The notes: a model not told the origin generated them from the letters alone. 5,177 bases of DNA from Clostridia bacterium (GCA_017522515.1 JAFWZH010000118.1:1-5177); one strand, 5' to 3'; shown: positions 1-4,791, numbered from the stretch's first letter. Numbers and translations are program-made.

Positions 1-653
1 AAACAGAATTAAGGGTAGCAAAAGCCGGAAAAAGTGAAGCAGAAGAAAAAGCCCGAAAAAATATAGATAGAGCAAATGTTGAAGCAAAAAGAGAAATAAA
101 TGAGGCATACAAAGCTGCTGATGAGCAAGTGGAAAAGATTAAACAGGAGCTTGCTGCAGCAAATGCTGAAATTGAATACCAACGTGGGCTGAATGAAAAT
201 CTTTTAAGGATTAACCGGGAACGTGCGAACGCTGACAGAAAATTAAAACCTAAAAAAGAACATACAGGGTATGTTGTATGTTCTTCATCAGAGCGTGACT
301 ATACATACAGAATAAACAGAAAAAATTATAAAATTGTTTTATGGGAGACAGTTCTGCAGAGTCCGTACACAATAGATTTTACTGAAGAGATTGCACGAAA
401 ACAAATAACAGAGGAATTGTTTGAAAAAGATGAAAACGGGGATTTCTTTATTACAAAAATAGGAATCACTGCCGGTTATCCAAGCGGTTATGCTGCTATG
501 ATAGAAAATAATGAGTGGGCAAAAGAACATAAAAAGTATAATGTTATGCTCGAAAGAAAGTTAAGAATGAATTTTAGAACAGGATATTGGGAAATAGCCT
601 TTTATCACACAAAACCGCTGTCTTGCGTTCCAAAAGATATGCGTATGTGTTAA
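1..653 (+). CDS. MobV/Pre-type mobilization (plasmid recombination) protein, C-terminal part, 5'-truncated by the window edge
   Basis: The frame is open from base 3 with no in-frame stop before the TAA at 651-653, giving 216 visible residues. No ATG with a ribosome binding site starts it; the in-frame GTG at 129 lies inside a continuous coiled coil, so the true start is to the left of the window. Visible residues 1-65 are rich in K, E, A and R and look like a long coiled coil. A basic stretch with LLRINRERANADRKLKPKKE (68-87) follows, then a globular tail with HTGYVV, LWETVLQSPY and FRTGYWEIAFYHTKP. From memory, this coiled coil plus PKKEHTGY-type tail is the C-terminus of Firmicutes Pre/Mob (MobV) relaxases, which nick oriT for conjugative mobilization. 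The catalytic N-terminal domain is not in the window, so the relaxase call is an inference. The gene converges on mazEF and shares a terminator with it. Confidence 0.6.
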   Translation, partial: TELRVAKAGKSEAEEKARKNIDRANVEAKREINEAYKAADEQVEKIKQELAAANAEIEYQRGLNENLLRINRERANADRKLKPKKEHTGYVVCSSSERDYTYRINRKNYKIVLWETVLQSPYTIDFTEEIARKQITEELFEKDENGDFFITKIGITAGYPSGYAAMIENNEWAKEHKKYNVMLERKLRMNFRTGYWEIAFYHTKPLSCVPKDMRMC

Positions 654-666
654 TGGGTGTCAGAGG

Positions 667-696
667 CTCAAAAACGGCTCTTAAATTGTTTTTGAG
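667..696. repeat. 9-bp inverted repeat after the mobilization gene
   Basis: CTCAAAAAC (667-675) is the exact reverse complement of GTTTTTGAG (688-696), with a 12-nt spacer. No T-run follows on either side, so it is not a convincing terminator. It may protect the 3' end of the mobilization mRNA, or may be incidental. Confidence 0.4.
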
Positions 697-738
697 GCTA
701 CTATGTGATGTTTTATATTAAACAGGCTTAAAACGAAC

Positions 739-764
739 AAAAGCGGCCTGTAACAGCCGCTTTT
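739..764. terminator. Bidirectional intrinsic terminator between the mobilization gene and mazF
   Basis: AAAAGCGGC (739-747) pairs perfectly with GCCGCTTTT (756-764) around an 8-nt loop. The A-run and T-run sit at the two ends of the stem, so it can end transcription from both sides. It lies 85 bp after the mobilization stop and 4 bp after the mazF stop (reading leftward), exactly between two convergent genes. Confidence 0.85.
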
Positions 765-768
765 GATT

Positions 769-1098
769 CTAAATTTGTTCGATTTCTGAAAAAACAACAT
801 TTATTACCTTTGTCAAAATCTCCTTTGGGAGCTGCTCCACAACCGTGTGCGGTCTTGAATTAAGGTCTAATGCCTTGACGTGTTCACATAAAATAACACC
901 GGTTGTCTGCGTTCTGTTGTCTAAAGGAATATGCAATGGGAATTTATTGTTTGTGTTTGTTATGGGGCAAATTATAGCAAGATTGGTTTTTTGATTGAAA
1001 AAATCATTGCTTACTACAACTGCCGGGCGGTAGCCAGCTTGTTCGTGTCCTTTTTGGGGGTCGAAGCTGACTTTTATAATATCTCCTTGACTTACCAT
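769..1098 (-). CDS. mazF: MazF-type endoribonuclease toxin (type II toxin-antitoxin)
   Basis: The protein is 109 aa, close to the usual MazF length. It matches the MazF/PemK fold from end to end: GDIIKVSFDPQKGHEQAGYR near the N-terminus, RPAVVVS, then CPITNT and a C-terminal helix. By comparison with E. coli MazF, the catalytic pair is Arg24 (in AGYRP) and Thr47 (in CPIT), both present, so the toxin looks active. MazF toxins cleave mRNA at short single-stranded sequences in the cytoplasm and stop growth unless bound by MazE. I chose ATG 1098 because an AGGAGA Shine-Dalgarno motif sits 6 nt upstream (1110-1105); a longer frame starting at 1125 lies inside mazE and adds nine residues unlike the family. 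The ATG overlaps the mazE stop by 7 nt (ATGGTAA), so the two are translationally coupled. Confidence 0.95.
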   Translation of the reverse strand: MVSQGDIIKVSFDPQKGHEQAGYRPAVVVSNDFFNQKTNLAIICPITNTNNKFPLHIPLDNRTQTTGVILCEHVKALDLNSRPHTVVEQLPKEILTKVINVVFSEIEQI

Positions 1099-1331
1099 GC
1101 TTCTTCTCCTACCGGCTGTCCCCAATCCATTTCAACCGGAACATATTCACCTTCAAAATTAGAAAAAAGTTCCATGATGTTTTTTCTTGGTTCTGCTTTT
1201 TCGATTATAATTTTGTTTTTGTCGGCACTTATTACAAGCTGCTCATCTTCGCTCCATTGAACTGCATCGAGCAGAAATTTGGGGATTCTGATACCTTGAC
1301 TATTGCCCCACTTCTGAATGGTTGTTGTCAT
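1092..1331 (-). CDS. mazE: MazE-type antitoxin (AbrB-like swapped-hairpin DNA-binding protein)
   Basis: The protein is 79 aa. The N-terminus (residues 4-24, TIQKWGNSQGIRIPKFLLDA) is the classic MazE/AbrB swapped-hairpin motif that binds operator DNA. The C-terminus is acidic and ends MDWGQPVGEEAW, closely resembling the IDWGEP...W tail of E. coli MazE, the part that occupies the MazF active site. It therefore should neutralise the adjacent MazF and, with it, repress their shared promoter. The start is ATG 1331, preceded by a strong GGAGGTG at 1344-1338 with 6-nt spacing; a longer frame to 1361 would run through the promoter region and is rejected. The initiation region (1326-1344) is identical over 19 nt to that of rep on the other strand. 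Confidence 0.93.
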   Translation of the reverse strand: MTTTIQKWGNSQGIRIPKFLLDAVQWSEDEQLVISADKNKIIIEKAEPRKNIMELFSNFEGEYVPVEMDWGQPVGEEAW

Positions 1332-1344
1332 ACAAAACACCTCC
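1326..1344 (-). repeat. 19-bp inverted repeat, mazE copy (ribosome binding site and start codon)
   Basis: On the minus strand this reads GGAGGTGTTTTGTATGACA, identical to 1772-1790 on the plus strand at the start of rep. Each copy contains the Shine-Dalgarno motif, the spacer, the ATG and the second codon. The two copies face away from each other and enclose the promoter region. Confidence 0.9.
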
Positions 1345-1353
1345 ATTATTAGT

Positions 1354-1390
1354 ATATACATAGTATATCCGATTTTTGCGGATTTGTCAA
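1354..1390 (-). promoter_or_regulatory. mazEF promoter with operator palindrome over the -10 box
   Basis: On the minus strand, TTGACA (1390-1385) and TATACT (1367-1362) are separated by exactly 17 bp, a near-consensus sigma-A promoter. The -10 box lies inside the inverted repeat ATATAC-N3-GTATAT (1354-1368), and ATATACTA is also directly repeated with an 11-bp period across 1350-1368. This is the expected position for MazE or MazEF autorepression; the operator role is inferred. Transcription should begin near 1355, leaving a leader of about 25 nt. Confidence 0.85.
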
Positions 1391-1454
1391 TGGTATTTTT
1401 AGGATTTATAAAAGACGATTAAAATAAACATAATAAAAATGTCAAAAAACTTTA

Positions 1455-1468
1455 TTGATAATCTAAGC
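1455..1468 (+). repeat. 14-bp direct repeat, copy 1, upstream of the rep promoter
   Basis: TTGATAATCTAAGC ends 8 bp before the rep -35 box. An identical copy lies 71 bp downstream at 1526-1539. The pair brackets the promoter, as expected for a repressor/initiator binding site or for iterons bound by the replication protein; the binding protein is not identified. Confidence 0.75.
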
Positions 1469-1476
1469 AGACAAGG

Positions 1477-1505
1477 TTGAATTTTGGAAAGTTTTATGGT
1501 ATTAT
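1477..1505 (+). promoter_or_regulatory. Probable rep promoter
   Basis: TTGAAT (1477-1482) and TATTAT (1500-1505) are spaced by exactly 17 bp. Transcription would begin near 1512, between the two 14-bp repeats, and make a leader of about 270 nt before the rep ATG at 1785. No better promoter is visible closer to rep. Confidence 0.65.
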
Positions 1506-1525
1506 AAAAGTGTGGAAAAACTGTT

Positions 1526-1539
1526 TTGATAATCTAAGC
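1526..1539 (+). repeat. 14-bp direct repeat, copy 2, just after the rep transcription start
   Basis: TTGATAATCTAAGC is identical to copy 1 at 1455-1468. It lies about 14 bp after the predicted transcription start, so a protein bound here, or bridging both copies, could repress rep transcription. Confidence 0.75.
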
Positions 1540-1561
1540 CCCCTATAAGCCTTTAGGCAAT

Positions 1562-1583
1562 AAAAATAAATTCTTTTATTTTT
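1562..1583 (+). repeat. A/T-only hairpin in the rep leader
   Basis: AAAAATAAA (1562-1570) pairs with TTTATTTTT (1575-1583) around TTCT, and two further Ts follow. The stem has no G-C pairs, so it would be a weak terminator at best. It could instead be an easily melted, AT-rich origin segment. Confidence 0.4.
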
Positions 1584-1629
1584 TTATGTGAATGGAAAAA
1601 GTCGGAGAGGAAAAAGGGGGTGAGCGTAA

Positions 1630-1680
1630 CCTGTGGTAAGGGTGTGTAAACTCGTAAGAGTTTTCCACGCTTTCCATAGG
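1630..1680 (+). promoter_or_regulatory. Rep leader hairpin A with a GUAA tetraloop
   Basis: CCTGTGG (1630-1636) pairs with CCATAGG (1674-1680) with one G-U pair. The stem continues through 1639-1646 with 1665-1673 (several G-U pairs and a bulge), then AAACTC (1648-1653) with GAGTTT (1658-1663), closed by GTAA (1654-1657), a GNRA-type tetraloop. A long, bulged, GNRA-capped stem upstream of a terminator-like stem is the kind of structure used in plasmid copy-number leaders. The function is inferred; the pairing is read directly. Confidence 0.6.
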
Positions 1681-1688
1681 TGGAGCGA

Positions 1689-1766
1689 GGGGGAAAAGGG
1701 AGAGGTGACTTTTTCTTTAAGGGAGCGTAAGCGACCGCTTTTTTGCTCTCCCTTTTCCCCCTTTTT
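1689..1766 (+). terminator. Terminator-like attenuator stem directly upstream of rep
   Basis: GGGGGAAAAGGGAGAG (1689-1704) is the perfect 16-nt reverse complement of CTCTCCCTTTTCCCCC (1746-1761), followed by TTTTT (1762-1766), the layout of an intrinsic terminator with a 41-nt loop. It ends 5 bp before the rep Shine-Dalgarno motif, so it would cut rep mRNA short whenever it forms. AAAAAGGGGG upstream (1611-1620) can pair with CCCCCTTTTT (1757-1766) and so could act as a competing antiterminator. I saw no convincing antisense-RNA promoter. Confidence 0.65.
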
Positions 1767-1771
1767 AGTTG

Positions 1772-1790
1772 GGAGGTGTTTTGTATGACA
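1772..1790 (+). repeat. 19-bp inverted repeat, rep copy (ribosome binding site and start codon)
   Basis: GGAGGTGTTTTGTATGACA is identical to the mazE initiation region on the minus strand (1326-1344). GGAGGTG at 1772-1778 is 6 nt before ATG 1785, which fixes the rep start; an upstream TTG at 1743 lies inside the attenuator stem and has no ribosome binding site. Confidence 0.9.
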
Positions 1791-3278
1791 GAGAATTATC
1801 GTGATTGTTATAATTATTTAAGTGCTAATTATCCCATAGTCGGAGGCTATGAGTTCTATAAAGAGTTGTTTCCTGATAATGAGAATGAGGGGGAAAGGCA
1901 TACTGACTATTCTCATCCCAATGCGGTGTATTTGTATCGTGATGAGAGCAGTCCTGAGAAAAAACTTCGTCGTAGAAAAATGTTCAATGATACATGGGAG
2001 CAGGATTATATGAATTTTGTTGAGGGGAACGCTCTAACCTTGTGTAGTGGGCTTGTTTATCGCCGGAAAGAAAATCGTTTAGAGAACGCTCAGCGAATGT
2101 ATGCTTTAATTTTTGATTTAGATGGTGTAGGATTTAGTGAATTGCGGAATTTGTTTTTACGTTTTGGCGGTGATCCTGAACGAGTTCGCCGTTTACCTAT
2201 GCCGACTTTTCTTGTTTTATCCGGTACAGGATTACATATTTACTATGTTTTTGATAATCCTATTGATTTATACCCTAATATAAAAATTCAACTTAAAAGT
2301 TTGAAGTATGACCTTACTTTTCGTATGTGGGAATATGGTGGAACGTCTCAGATTGAGGCAATTCAATATCAATCTATAAATCAAGGCTTTCGTATGGTGG
2401 GGAGCTTAAATGAAAAACATGGAACGGAGCTTGTTGCGTTCAGAACAGGGGAACGTGTTTCTTTGGAATATTTGAATGCGTATGCTAAACCTGAAAACAG
2501 AGTTGATGTAAATAAACCTTTTAGACCTTCTAAATTGACGAGAGCAGAAGCAAGAGAAGCATATCCTGAGTGGTATGAGAGAGTTGTTGTAAAGGGGAAT
2601 AAAGGGCGGAAAAAATGGGATATTTCATCAAAGGTCAATGGCAAAGATCCGTATGCTCTTTATCATTGGTGGCTTAAACGTGTTGGAGAAATTAAGGGCG
2701 GTCATAGATATTTCTTTTTGATGTGTCTTGCAATTTATGCTTATAAATGTGATGTTTCAAAGCAACAGCTTCGGCAAGATATGCAACGTGCATTTGAAGA
2801 TTTGCAGTTGGTAAAGCATGAAAATATTTTGACCGAAGAAGATATAAAGAGTGCGTTAGAGGCATACGACAAAGAATATTATAATTTTACTATTTCGGAT
2901 ATTGAGGCATTGACAGATGTTAGAATAGAAAAGAATAAAAGAAATGGGAGAAATCAAAAACAGCATATGGAAGTAATGAGAGCTGTTCAGATGGTTGTTA
3001 ATCCTAACTGGAGATGCGGAAGCGGACGAAAAAGTAAAAAAAATATTGTTTTTGAGTTTATGAGGGATAACCCAACAATTAGAAAAAAAGCTGAAATTGC
3101 GAGAGGGCTTGGTATTGATAGAAAAACTGTAATAAAATATTATGATGATATTGTTGCCGAGCTGCAGCAGGAACGGTTACATTCGGAACGTATGGAACAG
3201 CTTGAGCGTGACGGTCATATTTCGGTTAAGATAACTCCGTCAAATGAATTGAATGAGTTTTTATTTGGTGATGAATAA
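1785..3278 (+). CDS. Plasmid replication protein: AEP/RepB-like primase domain with C-terminal helix-turn-helix
   Basis: The protein is 497 aa. Residues 106-113 (YALIFDLD) fit primase motif I with its metal-binding Asp111/Asp113. Residues 144-155, with SGTGLHIYYVF and His151, fit motif II. FRMVGSLNEK (202-211) matches the R-x-x-G-[ST]-x-N-x-K element that follows motif III in plasmid RepB-like primases. The third acidic residue is not obvious; Glu191 is a candidate. Residues 286-380 are mostly helical, where such proteins carry a PriCT-like domain. Residues 421-458, with KKAEIARGLGIDRKTVIKYY, form a clear helix-turn-helix, likely for origin or operator recognition, followed by a charged tail. 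I infer it is the initiator/primase of this element. A phage-type primase on an integrated element is the alternative. It has its own promoter, a structured leader and the most complex regulation in the window, and its stop overlaps the next start. Confidence 0.7.
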   Translation: MTENYRDCYNYLSANYPIVGGYEFYKELFPDNENEGERHTDYSHPNAVYLYRDESSPEKKLRRRKMFNDTWEQDYMNFVEGNALTLCSGLVYRRKENRLENAQRMYALIFDLDGVGFSELRNLFLRFGGDPERVRRLPMPTFLVLSGTGLHIYYVFDNPIDLYPNIKIQLKSLKYDLTFRMWEYGGTSQIEAIQYQSINQGFRMVGSLNEKHGTELVAFRTGERVSLEYLNAYAKPENRVDVNKPFRPSKLTRAEAREAYPEWYERVVVKGNKGRKKWDISSKVNGKDPYALYHWWLKRVGEIKGGHRYFFLMCLAIYAYKCDVSKQQLRQDMQRAFEDLQLVKHENILTEEDIKSALEAYDKEYYNFTISDIEALTDVRIEKNKRNGRNQKQHMEVMRAVQMVVNPNWRCGSGRKSKKNIVFEFMRDNPTIRKKAEIARGLGIDRKTVIKYYDDIVAELQQERLHSERMEQLERDGHISVKITPSNELNEFLFGDE

Positions 3279-3499
3279 TGGATGATTATAAAATAGGGGA
3301 ACTTTCTATGTATGGAAAGAAAGTTTTGAGAAGATGTAAATGTTGGCGTTGTAAGTTTCGTGGTGAATATCAATGGGAAACAACAAAAAAGATTTTTTGT
3401 AATAAAACAAAAAGATGGGGAAGTTTAGACAGGGCACAATTTTGTAGATATTTTGAAAGTAACAGTAATAGCTATACAGATTTTTCAACAGAAGAATAG
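3278..3499 (+). CDS. Small cysteine-rich hypothetical protein coupled to rep
   Basis: The protein is 73 aa. Its ATG shares one base with the rep stop (TAATG), and the ribosome binding site is weak, so translation probably depends on ribosomes finishing rep. I do not recognise a named family. It has five cysteines: Cys20, Cys22 and Cys25 in CKCWRC, Cys41 in FCNKTKRWG and Cys56 in FCRYFE. Cys22-x2-Cys25, Cys41 and Cys56 have the look of a small zinc ribbon, and the rest is basic and aromatic. It could bind nucleic acid or the Rep protein, but this is inference from motif and position only. The last 15 residues are polar and probably disordered. Confidence 0.7.
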   Translation: MDDYKIGELSMYGKKVLRRCKCWRCKFRGEYQWETTKKIFCNKTKRWGSLDRAQFCRYFESNSNSYTDFSTEE

Positions 3500-3534
3500 G
3501 TATCAAAAACTTTTTTCGTATCATAATATGGAAT

Positions 3535-3576
3535 GTAAAGCAAAATATTGACTTTTGCTTTACTGTGTGATATAAT
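3535..3576 (+). promoter_or_regulatory. relB-yoeB promoter with an 11+11 bp operator palindrome
   Basis: TTGACT (3548-3553) and TATAAT (3571-3576) are 17 bp apart, a strong sigma-A promoter. The -35 box lies within the perfect inverted repeat GTAAAGCAAAA (3535-3545) / TTTTGCTTTAC (3553-3563) with a 7-bp spacer. RelB/DinJ proteins are ribbon-helix-helix dimers that bind such palindromes, so autorepression by the antitoxin, strengthened by the toxin, is likely. This makes the toxin-antitoxin operon independent of rep. Confidence 0.88.
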
Positions 3577-3605
3577 AATATTACGATATGAAAGGAGATG
3601 TTTTT

Positions 3606-3863
3606 ATGGCTCAAGCAATGGTTAATTTCCGTATGGACGAAGATTTGAAAAAGAGCATGGAGCAGGTTTGTAAAGATATGGGGTTGAGTATGACAACTGC
3701 TTTTACTATTTTCGCGACACGTGTAAGTAAAGAGAAAAGAATTCCGTTTGAGATTTCGGCTGATCCTTTTTATGATGAATTTAATATTCAGAGGATTTTG
3801 GCAGCGGTTGCTAACCTCAATGCAGGTAAGGGAGTAGAACACGAGCTGATTGAGGTGGAATGA
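3606..3863 (+). CDS. relB: RelB/DinJ-family antitoxin
   Basis: The protein is 85 aa. It opens with the ribbon-helix-helix signature MVNFRMDEDLKKSMEQVCKD (5-24), followed by GLSMTTAFTIFATRVSKEKR (26-45) and IPFEIS, the standard layout of RelB/DinJ antitoxins. The N-terminal half should dimerise and bind the operator at 3535-3563; the C-terminal half (from about residue 52, DPFYDEFNIQRI...) should wrap the toxin. The start is ATG 3606, 7 nt after AAGGAGA (3592-3598); an ATG at 3588 lies upstream of that site and is rejected. The stop overlaps the toxin gene start, so the two are coupled. The pairing with a YoeB-type toxin rather than RelE or YafQ is noted as a finding. Confidence 0.93.
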   Translation: MAQAMVNFRMDEDLKKSMEQVCKDMGLSMTTAFTIFATRVSKEKRIPFEISADPFYDEFNIQRILAAVANLNAGKGVEHELIEVE

Positions 3864-4123
3864 TGAGAAAAATTTGGGATGAAGCTGCGTGGGCTGATTA
3901 TCTGTATTGGCAAACACAGGATAAGAAAACATTAAAGAGAATAAACGAGCTGATAAAGGATATTGAGAGGAACGGCAATTTCGGCATTGGTAAGCCGGAG
4001 CCTTTGAAAGGTAATTTGTCCGGTTTGTGGAGCAGAAGAATAGACGAGTATAACAGACTTGTTTACAGAATCAGAGAAGATTTGCTTGAGATTGTTGCTT
4101 GCAGAGACCATTACGGTAAATAA
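3863..4123 (+). CDS. yoeB: YoeB/Txe-family mRNA interferase toxin
   Basis: The protein is 86 aa, against 84 in E. coli YoeB, and is similar over its full length: IWDEAAWADYLYWQTQDKK, KGKP-like GIGKPEPLKGNLSGLWSRRI, NRLVYRI and the final ACRDHYGK. With ATG 3863 as residue 1, the catalytic residues of E. coli YoeB fall at the same numbers: Glu46, Arg65, His83 and Tyr84. It should be an active, ribosome-dependent mRNA-cleaving toxin. Two ATGs are possible, 3860 (overlapping the relB stop by 4 nt) and 3863 (overlap of 1 nt). I prefer 3863 because GAGG at 3852-3855 is 7 nt away and the numbering matches the family; the other adds only one Met. Translational coupling to relB keeps the antitoxin in excess. 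Confidence 0.95.
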   Translation: MRKIWDEAAWADYLYWQTQDKKTLKRINELIKDIERNGNFGIGKPEPLKGNLSGLWSRRIDEYNRLVYRIREDLLEIVACRDHYGK

Positions 4124-4129
4124 AAAATG

Positions 4130-4160
4130 AAAATGGCGGGGTTTCCACTCCGCCATTTTT
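4130..4160. terminator. Intrinsic terminator after yoeB
   Basis: AAAATGGCGG (4130-4139) pairs perfectly with CCGCCATTTT (4150-4159) around a 10-nt loop, followed by another T. It starts 6 bp after the yoeB stop. The upstream A-run gives it some bidirectional character. Expression of the next gene must come from read-through or from a promoter I could not identify in the 54 bp between the genes. Confidence 0.85.
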
Positions 4161-4177
4161 AGAAAAACGGTGATTTT

Positions 4178-4636
4178 ATGAGCAAAACCATTAAACAAAT
4201 TGCTGATGAAATCGGTGTTTCTAAAACGGCGGTACGCAAACAAATCGAAAACCTTGGTTTGCGATCAAGTTTGCGAAAAAACGGAAACCAGTTTGCGATT
4301 GGTGAAAACGAAGAAACATTGATTTTACAGGCTTTTTCACAAAAAATGCAAACCAAAAACGCGAACCAAACGGAAACCAAACCGCAAACCGCAAACCACG
4401 AAGTTTCCGATTTAGTTTCCGTTTTACAGAGTACGATTGACACGCTGCAGGGGCAACTTGCAATAAAGGACAAGCAGATAGAGGATTTATCTGAAGCATT
4501 AAAGTCGGCACAACAAACTGCGGCAGCAGCTCAGGCACTTCATGCCGGAACGATGCAGCAGCAACTTCTTGAAAGTGATACAACCGGAGAAAAGGAAAAA
4601 AGAGGTTGGTTACATAAATTTTTAATGAGAAAGTAG
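4178..4636 (+). CDS. DUF536-like plasmid replication-associated protein (helix-turn-helix plus coiled coil)
   Basis: The protein is 152 aa. Residues 4-28 (TIKQIADEIGVSKTAVRKQIENLGL) form an unmistakable helix-turn-helix, with a short wing to about residue 42. A linker rich in N, Q, T and K follows (57-73). VSVLQSTIDTLQGQLAIKDK (80-99) then begins a leucine-zipper-like coiled coil that runs to about 120, and the protein ends in a basic, Trp-containing tail (KEKRGWLHKFLMRK). This order matches the DUF536-type proteins encoded near rep in Firmicutes plasmids, which are linked to replication or stable maintenance but whose mechanism is not settled. The start is ATG 4178, with a weak GGTGA 4 nt upstream. 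It is insulated by terminators on both sides. The DNA of residues 20-83 is dense in GTTTGCG and GGAAAC repeats on both strands. Confidence 0.75.
   Translation: MSKTIKQIADEIGVSKTAVRKQIENLGLRSSLRKNGNQFAIGENEETLILQAFSQKMQTKNANQTETKPQTANHEVSDLVSVLQSTIDTLQGQLAIKDKQIEDLSEALKSAQQTAAAAQALHAGTMQQQLLESDTTGEKEKRGWLHKFLMRK
4235..4425. repeat. Cluster of short repeats inside the DUF536-like gene
   Basis: GTTTGCG occurs at 4257, 4269 and 4291, and its complement CGCAAAC at 4235, 4383 and 4390. AAACGGAAACCA occurs at 4279-4290 and 4368-4379, and GTTTCCGTTTT (4415-4425) is the inverted form of AAAACGGAAAC (4278-4288). Part of this reflects the low-complexity linker, but the GTTTGCG copies fall in the wing region, which is not low complexity at the protein level. 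Confidence 0.6.
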
Positions 4637-4695
4637 GAGTTAGATAACAGAATAAATTAAAAGTAGAGATATTTTAAAGCTTACTTTTGCATGAG

Positions 4696-4740
4696 AAAAT
4701 AAGGCTTGAGTGTGATGAGCGACACGCAAGCCTTATTTTT
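4696..4740. terminator. Strong terminator after the DUF536-like gene
   Basis: AAAATAAGGCTTG (4696-4708) pairs perfectly with CAAGCCTTATTTT (4727-4739) and another T follows. Inside the loop, GTGT (4710-4713) can pair with ACAC (4722-4725), making a tall hairpin. The A-run on the left arm makes it bidirectional. It is the first of three tandem hairpins. Confidence 0.85.
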
Positions 4741-4745
4741 ATACG

Positions 4746-4791
4746 CAGCAGAAACACAGCTTTTTAATGAACGTGGGGTGTGTTTCTGCTG
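4746..4791. repeat. 13-bp inverted repeat, hairpin 2 of the non-coding right end
   Basis: CAGCAGAAACACA (4746-4758) is the exact reverse complement of TGTGTTTCTGCTG (4779-4791), with a 20-nt spacer. No T-run follows, so it is not a simple terminator. It is a candidate single-strand origin or oriT arm, by position only. Confidence 0.7.

Noticed and set aside
931..1260. Open frame on the plus strand, 109 aa
   Set aside because: It is antisense to mazEF, whose reading is certain from catalytic residues, ribosome binding sites and gene overlap.
1417..1445. Second leftward promoter with TTGACA at 1445-1440
   Set aside because: The -35 is perfect, but at 16-18 bp spacing only poor -10 sequences such as TTAATC or TTTAAT are present, while a much better promoter lies at 1390-1362.
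1540..1770. Antisense RNA promoter on the minus strand of the rep leader
   Set aside because: I looked for it because of the attenuator layout, but the best match (TTTACA with TACGCT, near 1620-1650) is too weak to list.
3306..3932. Long open frame of 208 aa on the minus strand
   Set aside because: It runs antisense to four better-supported features (the Cys-rich gene, the relB promoter, relB and the start of yoeB), has no family-like motifs, and its F/Y/H/S-rich product is typical of the antisense of AT-rich genes.
4159..4583. Two open frames on the minus strand over the DUF536-like gene
   Set aside because: The plus-strand frame has a clear helix-turn-helix and coiled coil; the minus frames show no recognisable domains and cross the repeat cluster.
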